A model generated the notes under the pieces. That model was given only the letters and a program-made list of their open reading frames with translations. It was not told the DNA's origin and did not search any database. A stretch of DNA of 64,000 bases, taken from assembly GCA_035560815.1 (NCBI GenBank), contig DATMYR010000080.1:40725-104724 (forward strand). Direction: 5' to 3'. This DNA comes from UBA5314 sp035560815 (GTDB taxonomy: Bacteria > Bacillota > Syntrophomonadia > Syntrophomonadales > Syntrophomonadaceae). The position numbers were made by a program, and so were the translations under genes. Of the stretch, positions 44,663 to 53,103 are shown one piece after another (position 1 is the stretch's first letter; each line of letters begins with the position of its first letter).

Positions 44663-44791
44663 ACATTTTTATATCCTTCTTCTGACAATATAAAGCCATT
44701 ATACTACAAAAGAGATTGAATCAGGCAGGCGAGCACCAACTGGAAGAGTCCGAAAGCCATTGGACTTACGGGCTCAGGCCAGGTCTGCTCA

Positions 44792-45322
44792 TTAATATGT
44801 CTGGTTGGGCTGCTTCAAATCACGGGCCAATTTGTTTACATCATTTTCATAGCTCTGAATCGGTTTCCCTTCAATGATCCCCGCCGCCACATCATTGATG
44901 CGTTTGATCATGGTAGGATCGCTGGTGATCAGCACTTGAGATATCCGGTTATCATTGGCTTTGATCCGGTCAGCTACTGATTTCTTCACAGCATTCATTT
45001 GATTGGCATCGCTGCTTATTGTTGGATTAAGCGTTAACCCAACCAGAACTACCAATGCACCCTGCGACGCTCCTGCCCCAGTGGTCGTCGTTCCGTCGGT
45101 TACCGCAACAGAAGCCTTATTTACGCCCTGCACGTCCTGCGCAATCTTGGAAAGGCGGCTGGCCATGACTCTTCTCTCACTAGCACTAACATCCATGTTG
45201 CTGGTTTTCGGAGGCGTATTTTGTTGAGGAGTGGCTGGTTTTTTTACCGCTCCTTGACAGCCTGCCAGAAAGCTTGTCAACAGGAATAAACTCATGATTG
45301 CTGCCAGTATGGTTTTCGGCAT
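44792..45322 (-). CDS. YhcN/YlaJ family sporulation lipoprotein
   Basis: 176 residues: signal peptide with lipobox LTSFLAGC (cysteine at about 22), then a Thr/Pro-rich linker, then a C-terminal domain with SERRVMASRLSKIAQDVQGVNKASV (the BON-like family core, cited in part) and later AGIIEGKPIQSYENDV. These are spore membrane lipoproteins, usually under sigma-G, that influence outgrowth. No obvious sigma-G promoter was verified. Confidence 0.88.
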   Translation of the reverse strand: MPKTILAAIMSLFLLTSFLAGCQGAVKKPATPQQNTPPKTSNMDVSASERRVMASRLSKIAQDVQGVNKASVAVTDGTTTTGAGASQGALVVLVGLTLNPTISSDANQMNAVKKSVADRIKANDNRISQVLITSDPTMIKRINDVAAGIIEGKPIQSYENDVNKLARDLKQPNQTY

Positions 45323-45394
45323 AGAATGACCTCCTTTTATTACCCTGACTTAGTTTTCTTTTGCCGGGGATATTTCAAACCGGGAAAATCTGCC

Positions 45395-45427
45395 AAAAAA
45401 AAATAACCCCCGCGATACTCGCGGAGG
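45395..45427 (-). terminator. Terminator after yabE
   Basis: The stem CCTCCGCGA-GTA-TCGCGGGGG (minus strand) is followed by TTATTTTTTTTT. It lies 15 bp after the YabE-like stop. Confidence 0.92.
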
Positions 45428-45441
45428 TTTTATTTCAGCTT

Positions 45442-46410
45442 CTACTTTAATACATATACCTTGGCGGTTCTCCGCCCCCATGCTACACACTGACCTCGGT
45501 CCTCCATAAAGAGATCGAGACGATCTCCTTTTATGGCTCCACCAGTGTCAGATGCTACGGCATAGCCATATCCCTCAACGTATAAACGCGTACCGAGAGG
45601 AATGACACTGGGATCAACGGCAACCTTTCCTACTTCAGGCGCCTCACCGGAGGCCGTATTGGAACCGGTGTACGTGTACGCTGATGTCTGCATAATTCTG
45701 GCCTCGTGAAAATCCAACCGCAAACCGCCGCGCGACACGGTAGTAATGGTGCCCATCGCTATGACCTTGTTGACCGGATCCTTTACGCTCTTGCTAGCAA
45801 TAACCTGACGGTTAACCTCTTTGTTGTTCTGGTAAGTAACCTTAATGGTATTCAATGCCACCCCATCCTGCCCTGCGCGAATGGTGCGAGTCAGCCCGTT
45901 TTCCAGATTGTTGTCATAAGAGCGCTCAACCTGAAATGGAACCGGCTGTTGTTCTTCCACCATTTTTTCCGTTACCCGGATAATCTCAATATCCTGATCA
46001 GGAACTGTAGTATCGCCAGGCAGGGTTTTCACCAGATCCTTATCCCCGATATTGAACCCGGCCATGGCAATGGCTTCCTTGACGCTTACCGGAGTTGTAA
46101 AAATCTCCTTGGTCTGACCGTCGGCAATAATCTTAACCTTGAAAGCCCGTAAGACGGTAATATCTGTATTCTTCTTTATTGGAGTATTCAGGTCAGGTAG
46201 AACCTTGTCCTTTTCCCCCAAAGCGATCTTCGACGCTTTTAATACCTCTCCTACCGTACTACCAAAAAACACTCGCTTTGTAACAACTTTACCGTCGACG
46301 CTGATGGCTACAGGTTTTTGCAGGGCGAAGAACATACTTACCAGTAGCAATATGGCGGCCAGTGATCCTGCTACCAGATAAGTTCGTTGCTTGGACCAAA
46401 CAATACCCAT
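45442..46410 (-). CDS. yabE: YabE-like cell wall protein: DUF348 repeats, G5 domain, 3D domain
   Basis: 322 residues. One membrane helix (about 8-28), then two DUF348 units (about 37-85 and 95-140: VTKRVFFGSTVGEVLKAS, KEIFTTPVSVKEAIAMAG), a G5 domain (about 150-220) and a C-terminal 3D domain with VDPSVIPLGTRLYVEGYG and ASDTGGAIKGDRLDLF (the three conserved Asp). This is a predicted peptidoglycan lytic enzyme or resuscitation-type factor. GGAGGAG lies before the ATG. Gene order tatD-yabE matches Bacillus. Confidence 0.95.
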   Translation of the reverse strand: MGIVWSKQRTYLVAGSLAAILLLVSMFFALQKPVAISVDGKVVTKRVFFGSTVGEVLKASKIALGEKDKVLPDLNTPIKKNTDITVLRAFKVKIIADGQTKEIFTTPVSVKEAIAMAGFNIGDKDLVKTLPGDTTVPDQDIEIIRVTEKMVEEQQPVPFQVERSYDNNLENGLTRTIRAGQDGVALNTIKVTYQNNKEVNRQVIASKSVKDPVNKVIAMGTITTVSRGGLRLDFHEARIMQTSAYTYTGSNTASGEAPEVGKVAVDPSVIPLGTRLYVEGYGYAVASDTGGAIKGDRLDLFMEDRGQCVAWGRRTAKVYVLK

Positions 46411-46671
46411 ACATCTCCTCCTTTTCCTCGGGTCAGAGATATGCTTCAGTTTACCTCATAACCCTAATGCCATTCTAGACAAAACCACCCCCGAGAGTCA
46501 ATGGGAATTCCACCTTGTTCCTCGATTGGTAATTTATGGGTGCTGTCCAGTATAATTATATCCTTCCTGGCACTATTTTATTCTATGCGCTCGGAAAAGC
46601 ATGCTGAAAAAGGAAGACGGGCTCAGTCACGAAAAGTCGAAAAGCTCTCGAAATAAGTCTATACGATCTGC

Positions 46672-47442
46672 TCAGTCGGGAAGATTAAAGACCTGGCGGG
46701 TATTACGGCTGGTTATATATCCGATTTCTTCCAGGCTTTTTTTTCTTAATTCGGCCAATTTGCCAGCTACATATTGCACATGCGCTGGTTCGTTTCGTTT
46801 GCCCCGCAGCGGTTCTGGGGCCAGATAAGGACAGTCGGTCTCGATTAAAATGCGTTCCAAGCTGATACGACTGGCCACTTCCTGGGTTTTACGGGCATTC
46901 TTATAAGTGAGAGGCCCGGCAAAGGAAAGATGAAATCCCGCCTGCATGAATTCTAAAGCCAGCGGTAGGTGTCCTGAGTAACAATGCATTACGCCGCCAT
47001 TGCGCCCAGCTTTCTCTTTTCTTACCATTTCCGCCACCTCCTGGTGGGCATCGCGGTCGTGAATAACCACCGGTTTATATAGTTCTTGAGCAAGCTTTAT
47101 TTGTTCTCTAAAGGCCCGACACTGCACATCCCGGGGGGAAAGATCCCGGTAGAAATCCAAACCCATTTCACCAATGGCCACCACCTGCGGATCCCTCGCC
47201 AGTTCAAAGAGCCCGGCCAGCACCTGGCTGTTGAGTTCAGAAGCGTCATGAGGATGGATTCCCACAACAGCATAAACCTGTGGGTATTTCCTGGCTAGCT
47301 CGACAGCCTGGCGGGAAGTCTCATAATCATAGCCGACGCAAATGATTACTTCCACCCCTGCCTCTTCCGCATTTTTTAAAACAAGGGGGATTTCTCCGTT
47401 AAACTTTTCATCTTGTATATGTGCATGTGAATCAATCAACAT
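46672..47442 (-). CDS. tatD: TatD family metal-dependent deoxyribonuclease
   Basis: 256 residues from the ATG at 47442, with AAGGGG upstream; the extended frame to 47493 runs into a repeat element and is rejected. DSHAHIQDEKF near the N-terminus, GEMGLDFYRD, HDRDAHQEV and ETDCPYLAPEP carry the metal-binding His, Glu and Asp residues. It is a 3'-5' exonuclease family with roles in DNA repair or D-Tyr-tRNA-like cleanup. The gene lies 489 bp after metG, the gap filled by repeats. Confidence 0.95.
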   Translation of the reverse strand: MLIDSHAHIQDEKFNGEIPLVLKNAEEAGVEVIICVGYDYETSRQAVELARKYPQVYAVVGIHPHDASELNSQVLAGLFELARDPQVVAIGEMGLDFYRDLSPRDVQCRAFREQIKLAQELYKPVVIHDRDAHQEVAEMVRKEKAGRNGGVMHCYSGHLPLALEFMQAGFHLSFAGPLTYKNARKTQEVASRISLERILIETDCPYLAPEPLRGKRNEPAHVQYVAGKLAELRKKSLEEIGYITSRNTRQVFNLPD

Positions 47443-47465
47443 ATGAGCCGCCCCTTTTAAGGTTA

Positions 47466-47573
47466 GGGGACACACCTTCCCCTCAACTGTCAATAACTCC
47501 GGTATCGTTACCTATGTCTTCTTCTGTTTTGTTTAAGGCAATGTGCTCCTAATTGGCGGTAAGGAATGTCCCC
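47466..47573. repeat. MITE/REP-like element, copy 3 (diverged)
   Basis: It shares the left end GGGGACACACCTTCCCCT and right end GCGGTAAGGAATGTCCCC with the 36356 and 36509 elements; the centre differs. It starts 23 bp upstream of the tatD ATG, preceded by the same AAGGTTA as copy 1. Length 108 bp. Confidence 0.8.
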
Positions 47574-47835
47574 TTGGCGCCCTTCGGTCGCGGATGTTAG
47601 CGAGAACTTCTTCCCTCCACCGTCGAGAACTCCGTTATCGTGGTCTTGTCTACCTCTGTCTTGTTCCAGGCAAATTTTTCCCATCAGCGGTAAGGAATCT
47701 CCCCTTGGCTCGCTTTGCTCGCGGATGTTAGTGATATCTCCTTACCCTCCACCGTCCAAAACTCCGTTATCGTGGTCTTGTCTACCTCTGTCTTGTTCCA
47801 GGCAAATTTTTCCCATCAGCGGTAAGGAATCTCCC
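47574..47835. repeat. Two tandem 131-bp direct repeats
   Basis: 47574-47704 and 47705-47835 are near-identical units, each ending in CAGCGGTAAGGAATCTCCC, the same end as the neighbouring element, and carrying TCGCGGATGTTAG, similar to a stretch near 36744. No coding potential recognised. With the 47466 element they fill most of the tatD-metG gap. Confidence 0.85.
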
Positions 47836-47892
47836 AATGCACTACCCTTACGGGCAGTAGGTATGATGGCTTATCTTGCATACTTCAATATG

Positions 47893-47932
47893 ACAGCCGC
47901 AAGGGAAAATCCCTTGCGGCTAAACGTTTTTT
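47893..47932. terminator. Perfect 12-bp hairpin between metG and the tandem repeats
   Basis: AGCCGCAAGGGA (47895-47906), loop AAA, TCCCTTGCGGCT (47910-47921). On the plus strand a T-run follows after AAACG; on the minus strand it comes 10 bp after the metG stop. It probably stops metG transcription, though the T-run favours the plus strand. Confidence 0.65.
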
Positions 47933-49874
47933 AGCTAATCCGGCTGCCCGGAGTAATATCTTTCTGGAGAGTCAGGACTTCTAACGCTGTATCATTAGAA
48001 GCGGCCAGGATCATGCCCTGCGACAGAGTACCTCGCAGTTTGGTAGGCTTTAGATTGGCTAGCAATACAACTTTCTTTCCGATCAAGTCTTCGGGCTGGT
48101 AGTGCTTGGCGATTCCGGAGACCACGGTACGCTCCTCTTCGCCCAGCTTAAGCCGAAGAATTAGCAGCTTATCGGCTTTAGGCATTTTCTCGCAAGCCAG
48201 CACTTCGGCCACCCGCAGCTCCAGGCGGGCAAAGTCCTCAATCGTGATAAACTCCTTCTCCTCCTGGGGTGCAGCTTCTGATTCCGCAGTGTTTTCAACT
48301 TGCCCTATCGCAGGCACTGCCGGGGGTTCTTCCAGGCTCTTCAAGTCAACTCGAGGAAAAAGGGATTGCCCCTTTTTAACCTGGATGCCGGGGCTGGTTA
48401 CACCCCACTGGCCGGCGGCTGCCCATTCAAGATGATCTACATCGCCCAGAACCGGGAGTTGCTGGCTGGCCCGGGCGGCCAAGGTAGGCATAGCCGGTGC
48501 CAATAATATAAGACTGATGCGGATAACTTCCACTAGATTATATAATACAGACCCCAGCCGGCCTTTAAGGCTTGCATCCTTAGCCAAACGCCAGGGTTCC
48601 GTTTCATCGATATACTTGTTCGCCCGGGCTATAAGCCTTTGGCAGGAAGCAGTGTATCCAGAGAAGTCCAGCTTCTCAATCCTGGCACCTGCCTCGCTAT
48701 AGGTTTGGGCGGCGATCTGTTTCAACTCCTGGTCAGGGTCCCCGCTTTCACCAGGTTGGGGAATCTCACCTTGAAAATACCTCTCGACCATAGCTACGGT
48801 TCGACTGATCAAATTGCCCAGGTCATTAGCCAAATCGGAATTGATTCGCGTCACCATCAATTCTTCAGAATAATAGCCGTCCTGACCGTAACTCAATTCC
48901 TTGAGCAGGTAATAACGCACGGCATCAACCCCGTATTTTCCGACCAGTATCATCGGATCCACTACGTTGCCCTTGGATTTGGACATCTTGCCGCCTTCCA
49001 GCATGATCCAGCCATGGGCGAAGACCATTTTGGGTAAAGGCAGGTCCAAGGCCATCAGCATGATCGGCCATATTATGGCATGGAACCGGACAATATCCTT
49101 GGCCATGAGATGCACATCGGCAGGCCAATATCGATCAAACCGTTCATCCTGCAAATATCCAATTCCAGTCAGGTAGTTTATCAAAGCATCGAACCATACA
49201 TAGACTACGTGCTTTTTATTGAAGGGCACAGGGATTCCCCATTGGAAAGTGGTTCGAGAAACGCATAGATCTTCCAGACCGCTTTTTATAAAATTGACGA
49301 TCTCATTCTTCCTGGATTCCGGTAGAATAAAGTCCGGATGGGATTCAATATACTCCAGTAGACGCGGGGCATATTTAGCCATATTGAAAAAGTAGCTTTC
49401 TTCCTTTAATAATTCAACTTCTCTTCCACAATCGGGGCATTTGCCATCTACTAGCTGTCGTTCCGTAAAAAAAGTTTCACAGGGGGTGCAATACCATCCT
49501 TCATACTCGGACAGGAAGATATCCCCCTGGTCATAAACCTTTTGAAAAATCTTTTGCACAACTTCTTCATGCCGGGCTTCAGTTGTTCTGATAAAATCAG
49601 TATTGGTAATCAAAAGAGTATCCCAGAGTTTACGAATATTTTCTACAATCCCATCAATATATTGAATGGGAGATTTGCCATTTTCCCGTGCCACTTTTTC
49701 TATCTTTTGCCCATGTTCGTCAGTGCCGGTAAGATAGAATACATCGCAGCCCTGCATGCGCTTAAAACGGGCCATGCAATCAGCAGCCACAGTCGTATAG
49801 GCATGACCTATATGTAAATTGTCGCTGGGATAATAAATCGGTGTCGTAATATAGAACTTCTCCTTGTTTTTCAA
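47931..49874 (-). CDS. metG: Methionyl-tRNA synthetase
   Basis: 647 residues. HIGH-type motif HIGHAYTT near residue 22; a zinc knuckle with CTPC and CPDC near residues 126-147; KMSKS in GGKMSKSKGNVV near residue 296; anticodon-binding domain (about 380-480); and a C-terminal EMAP/tRNA-binding domain (about 545-647) starting FITIEDFARLELRVAEV. The start is TTG with AGGAGGG seven bases upstream. It charges tRNA(Met). No T-box leader was recognised in the 355-bp gap upstream. Confidence 0.97.
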   Translation of the reverse strand: MKNKEKFYITTPIYYPSDNLHIGHAYTTVAADCMARFKRMQGCDVFYLTGTDEHGQKIEKVARENGKSPIQYIDGIVENIRKLWDTLLITNTDFIRTTEARHEEVVQKIFQKVYDQGDIFLSEYEGWYCTPCETFFTERQLVDGKCPDCGREVELLKEESYFFNMAKYAPRLLEYIESHPDFILPESRKNEIVNFIKSGLEDLCVSRTTFQWGIPVPFNKKHVVYVWFDALINYLTGIGYLQDERFDRYWPADVHLMAKDIVRFHAIIWPIMLMALDLPLPKMVFAHGWIMLEGGKMSKSKGNVVDPMILVGKYGVDAVRYYLLKELSYGQDGYYSEELMVTRINSDLANDLGNLISRTVAMVERYFQGEIPQPGESGDPDQELKQIAAQTYSEAGARIEKLDFSGYTASCQRLIARANKYIDETEPWRLAKDASLKGRLGSVLYNLVEVIRISLILLAPAMPTLAARASQQLPVLGDVDHLEWAAAGQWGVTSPGIQVKKGQSLFPRVDLKSLEEPPAVPAIGQVENTAESEAAPQEEKEFITIEDFARLELRVAEVLACEKMPKADKLLILRLKLGEEERTVVSGIAKHYQPEDLIGKKVVLLANLKPTKLRGTLSQGMILAASNDTALEVLTLQKDITPGSRIS

Positions 49875-50156
49875 AGTTACACCCTCCTGTCATTCCATGT
49901 TCTTGCCGCCTTGGCCACGGTATAATGGTCAATTGAGCATCAGGTATAGTTTACCACATAACCCCTTTGGTATCCTTCCCAAGACCAAAAAGTCCACATC
50001 CTTTTGCTAAGCTGTTACCCAGTAACCGCGCAAGGTATATTAAATCAATGGAATTTTTTTGTCGTAAGGAAGCGAATGAACGGTGGTAATTTATACATAT
50101 ATAACAAAATATATGTTTCATCCCCCATACTTTTGTCCTTTTATGTTGAAAACGGC
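49875..50156. other. Divergent gap between metG and the abrB-like gene
   Basis: AT-rich. The right part leads to the promoter at 50157. No gene, T-box or tRNA recognised on either strand. Confidence 0.5.
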
Positions 50157-50185
50157 TTGACTGTTTCTCCCATTGTTGGTATACT
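50157..50185 (+). promoter_or_regulatory. Sigma-A promoter of the abrB-like gene
   Basis: TTGACT (50157-50162), a 17-base spacer and TATACT (50180-50185): a near-consensus housekeeping promoter 45 bases before the ATG. Confidence 0.85.
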
Positions 50186-50229
50186 TTGTTCAGCCAATCG
50201 AATTATGGCGAAGAAGGAGGGATGGGTCC

Positions 50230-50481
50230 ATGCTGAAATCCACGGGCGTGGTTAGAAAGGTAGACGAGCTGGGGCGTATAGTGATTCCCATCGAATTGCG
50301 TCGGACAATGGGAATTGAGGAAAAGGATGCTTTAGAGATCTATGTGGACAATGAAAAAATCATTCTTAAGAAATACGAACCTGCTTGCATCTTCTGTGGC
50401 AATGCAGAAGAAGTTGTCAACTACAAAGGCAAAAATATTTGCCGGAGTTGCCTGACAGAACTTGGCAAACAGGTTGTCTAA
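50230..50481 (+). CDS. abrB: AbrB-family transition-state regulator with C-terminal zinc-binding motif
   Basis: 83 residues from the ATG with AAGGAGGG upstream; an earlier in-frame start at 50173 includes the promoter region and is rejected. The N-terminal SpoVT/AbrB beta domain runs from STGVVRKVDELGRIVIPIEL to about residue 50. The C-terminal region has CIFC and CRSC, two Cys pairs likely to bind zinc. AbrB represses stationary-phase and sporulation genes. Position beside metG and rsmI is as in B. subtilis, but plain AbrB has only one such Cys, so this variant may be redox- or metal-tuned. Confidence 0.93.
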   Translation: MLKSTGVVRKVDELGRIVIPIELRRTMGIEEKDALEIYVDNEKIILKKYEPACIFCGNAEEVVNYKGKNICRSCLTELGKQVV

Positions 50482-50490
50482 TACATACTC

Positions 50491-51324
50491 TCATGGTCGT
50501 TTTTCTTGATCGACTAGGTGTTTGTAAAGTTGTGTTTTAGGAATATTATACTGGCGGGCCTTCAGCTTGAGGGCCTCTTTTTTATTCATGCCCTGATTTA
50601 CCATGTCCCTTATTTCTTCCACAACTTCATCCAGGCTGGGAATTTCCTTTTGGCCCGCCCCTGAAATAACCAGGCAGATCTCCCCCCGTGGTGCTGTTTC
50701 CTCAAAATGGGCCTTGACCTGGGAGACGGTTCCCCTCCTAACCTCTTCAAATTTTTTAGTTAGCTCACGAGCCACGGCTACCTGACGCTCACCACCCATG
50801 ACTTTCTCTATGTCGCTCAGCGTGTCCAACAGTCGGTGGGGCGCCTCGTAGAGAATAATGGTGCGTGATTCCTCTTTCAAGTTTTCCAACTGGGCAAGAC
50901 GCTTGCCGCCCCGCCGGGCGAGAAAACCTTCAAAAACGAAGCTGCTACTATCAAATCCTGATAAGGCCAGGGCTGCAATTAAGGCTGACGGTCCGGGAAC
51001 CACTTCAATCTCCAAGTGCGCTTCAATGGCGCGCCCGATGAGCCCGGCTCCCGGATCAGATATGCCAGGCATACCGGCATCCGAAACCAGAGCAATGCTT
51101 TTCCCTTGCTCAAGCGCATCCAGCAGCTTATCCTCTCGACTGCCTTCACTATGTCCATGATAGCTGATAAGCCGGTTCTTGATCTGATAGTGATTGAGCA
51201 GCTTACTGGTATGCCTGGTGTCTTCGCAGGCGATCAAGTCCACCTCACGGAAGATGCGCAAAAGCCGTAAGCTCACATCCTCAAGGTTGCCGATTGGGGT
51301 TGCACATACATAGAGTTTTGCCAT
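50491..51324 (-). CDS. rsmI: 16S rRNA 2'-O-ribose C1402 methyltransferase RsmI
   Basis: 277 residues from the ATG at 51324 (AGGGG upstream; 7 bp after the yabB-like stop). LYVCATPIGNLEDVSLR is the family start, and SDAGMPGISDPGAGL with PGPSALIAALALSGF the SAM-binding parts. It methylates C1402 in the ribosomal decoding centre. The C-terminus (NKKEALKLKARQYNIPKTQLYKHL) is a DNA-binding-like tail seen in this family. Confidence 0.96.
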   Translation of the reverse strand: MAKLYVCATPIGNLEDVSLRLLRIFREVDLIACEDTRHTSKLLNHYQIKNRLISYHGHSEGSREDKLLDALEQGKSIALVSDAGMPGISDPGAGLIGRAIEAHLEIEVVPGPSALIAALALSGFDSSSFVFEGFLARRGGKRLAQLENLKEESRTIILYEAPHRLLDTLSDIEKVMGGERQVAVARELTKKFEEVRRGTVSQVKAHFEETAPRGEICLVISGAGQKEIPSLDEVVEEIRDMVNQGMNKKEALKLKARQYNIPKTQLYKHLVDQEKRP

Positions 51325-51331
51325 GCTCTGG

Positions 51332-52102
51332 TTACCCCTCTTCTCCATCAGGTTTTCGATACCATTGGAGTACTTCCGGATGGTATATCCCAGCCTGTTC
51401 ATAAATGACCAGCGGCGGGAGTATGATCAGGTCATTTCCTGTGCCTTTGGTCCCCTCCAAAAGGAAAAGACCCGCTTCACGATTGGAAAAGGCCTGCACC
51501 ATCCTTAAACGGGTAGCACTCAACTTGTAAGAGCGAAATAGGTCCAGGATTTCCGGTAAGCGCTCACTGCGATGAATGAGACAAAACTTTCCCCCTTGAT
51601 TCAGGAGATAGCTGGCTGCGGCTACGAAATCAGACAGGGTAGCAGTCAGCTCGTGACGGGCCAGGGCTTTTTCCGGATGTTGGGATATTCTCCCCCGACC
51701 CCGGCGTTGGAATGGTGGGTTGCACAAAACCAGTCTGGTTGAAGCTGCCGGTAAGTGAGAAGGTATTTCCCGTACATCAGCTTGAATTATGTCGATGCGG
51801 TCCTGCAAGCCGTTTAAAACCAGGCTTCGCCGGGCTCTATCCACCATTGCTGGTTGCACTTCAATTCCTGTAATGTGCACAAACGCAGAACGGGCAGCCA
51901 GCAGCAAAGGGATGACCCCATTTCCAGCCCCCAGATCCACAGCTTTATCGATATCATCCAGTTGAGCAAAATGAGCCAGCAACACCGCATCGATAGAAAA
52001 ACGGTAGCCGGCCCGGCCTTGAATAAGCCTGTAATTCCCAAGAATCAATTCATCCGCGGTTTCATCCAGAGCGCTGTACAAAGCAGCTTGTTTGTCCACC
52101 AA
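51332..52102 (-). CDS. YabB/TrmN6-type tRNA (adenine-N6)-methyltransferase
   Basis: 256 residues. SAM motif AVDLGAGNGVIPLLLA near residue 55, and NPPF in VLCNPPFQRRGRG near residue 127, the N6-adenine methylase hallmark. The C-terminus carries a Pro/Tyr-rich tail. E. coli TrmN6 methylates A37 of tRNA(Val). It directly abuts yabA (no gap), as in Bacillus. Confidence 0.92.
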   Translation of the reverse strand: MVDKQAALYSALDETADELILGNYRLIQGRAGYRFSIDAVLLAHFAQLDDIDKAVDLGAGNGVIPLLLAARSAFVHITGIEVQPAMVDRARRSLVLNGLQDRIDIIQADVREIPSHLPAASTRLVLCNPPFQRRGRGRISQHPEKALARHELTATLSDFVAAASYLLNQGGKFCLIHRSERLPEILDLFRSYKLSATRLRMVQAFSNREAGLFLLEGTKGTGNDLIILPPLVIYEQAGIYHPEVLQWYRKPDGEEG

Positions 52103-52381
52103 TTACTCCTTCTCCATGAAGGCAAGGCAAAACAAGCACTCCCCTTCTCGATCCATCCCAAAGGCCCAGGTGCAGATGTGATAGCCCTCCTGGTAAATGC
52201 GCCCCAAGTTTTCATAGCCTTCACCTTCGATGGCCAGTGGCGTACGCGTAACCCGGGGGACCTCGGTAGAGCTTTCTTTACCCTTGTCCTTTTCCAGCCG
52301 CTCTACCCTCTCCTTGAGCTCTCCCACCTCGATGATTAGATCCCTGACGATTATTTTCAGCTCCTGGAGAGTCCTTTGCAT
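52103..52381 (-). CDS. yabA: YabA, replication initiation control protein
   Basis: 92 residues from the ATG with GAGGAGGG upstream. An N-terminal coiled coil (about 1-40) and a C-terminal zinc domain ending GYHICTWAFGMDREGECLFC (His-x-Cys...Cys-x2-Cys). YabA binds DnaA and DnaN and limits initiation. The 5' end overlaps the ricT gene by 104 bp in another frame. Confidence 0.95.
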   Translation of the reverse strand: MQRTLQELKIIVRDLIIEVGELKERVERLEKDKGKESSTEVPRVTRTPLAIEGEGYENLGRIYQEGYHICTWAFGMDREGECLFCLAFMEKE

Positions 52382-53045
52382 GTTCGCCCTCCTCGCGCAC
52401 CTTGCTTTCATAAAGTTCTGATTCGTACTTCAAACAGCACATAAGCCGTCCACAGATTCCTGAAATCTTGGCAGGATTCAGGGAGAGGTTTTGTTCCTTG
52501 GCCATGCGGATAGACACCGGTTCAAATTCCCCTAAAAATGAGCAACAACATAATTCCCGCCCACAGGTACCCAGGCCCCCCAGCATTTTCGCTTCGTCTC
52601 GGACTCCGATCTGCCGAAGTTCAATTCTAGTTTTGAAAATGCCAGCCAAGTCCTTTACCAGTTCACGAAAATCAACTCGTCCTTCAGCTGTGAAATAAAA
52701 TATTATTTTACCCATATCAAAAGTATATTCCACATCGATGAGCCTCATGGGCAGACCATGCTCAATGATCTTCTTTTTACATATTTCCAGGGCTTCCCGT
52801 TCCTTCAGCTTGTTTTTACGGTATGCTTCCTGGTCTTCCTCCCGAGCTTTCCGCAGCACTTTTTTCAGGGGTAGAACTAATTGGGCTTCATCCATTTCCC
52901 GCTTTCCAATGGCTACATGTCCAAATTCTATCCCTCTGGCAGTCTCAACAATTACCTGATCCCCATTTGCCAGTTCAAAGTCATCGCACTCGAAATAGTA
53001 TATTTTCCCGGCCGATTTAAATCTTACACCAACGACCCAGGCCAT
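52278..53045 (-). CDS. ricT: RicT/YaaT family PSP1-domain protein
   Basis: 255 residues. The PSP1 domain (about 5-190) has GIEFGHVAIGKRE and the Cys-rich segments CGRELCCCSFLGEF and CGRLMCCLKYE, as in YaaT, which binds Fe-S clusters with RicA and RicF, aids RNA maturation and phosphorelay. The C-terminal 35 residues are Gly/Arg-rich and overlap the start of yabA, suggesting a frame extension beyond the family core. GAGGAGG precedes the ATG. Confidence 0.93.
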   Translation of the reverse strand: MAWVVGVRFKSAGKIYYFECDDFELANGDQVIVETARGIEFGHVAIGKREMDEAQLVLPLKKVLRKAREEDQEAYRKNKLKEREALEICKKKIIEHGLPMRLIDVEYTFDMGKIIFYFTAEGRVDFRELVKDLAGIFKTRIELRQIGVRDEAKMLGGLGTCGRELCCCSFLGEFEPVSIRMAKEQNLSLNPAKISGICGRLMCCLKYESELYESKVREEGEHAKDSPGAENNRQGSNHRGGRAQGEGRAAGKGQG

Positions 53046-53103
53046 GAATCAACCTCCTCTGAATATCATTATAACTCCACGTTATGGTAAACATCTTGAA
53101 TAC

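Noticed and set aside
47443..47493. N-terminal extension of TatD
   Set aside because: It would be encoded by a repeat element end; the ATG at 47442 has its own ribosome site and gives the normal TatD start.
47574..47835. Possible CRISPR array in tandem repeats
   Set aside because: Two units of 131 bp with no short repeat-spacer pattern and no cas genes; the same holds for the 26-bp repeats at 56763, which have no spacers.
49875..50156. Possible T-box leader of metG
   Set aside because: No GGUGG-type T-box core on the minus strand.
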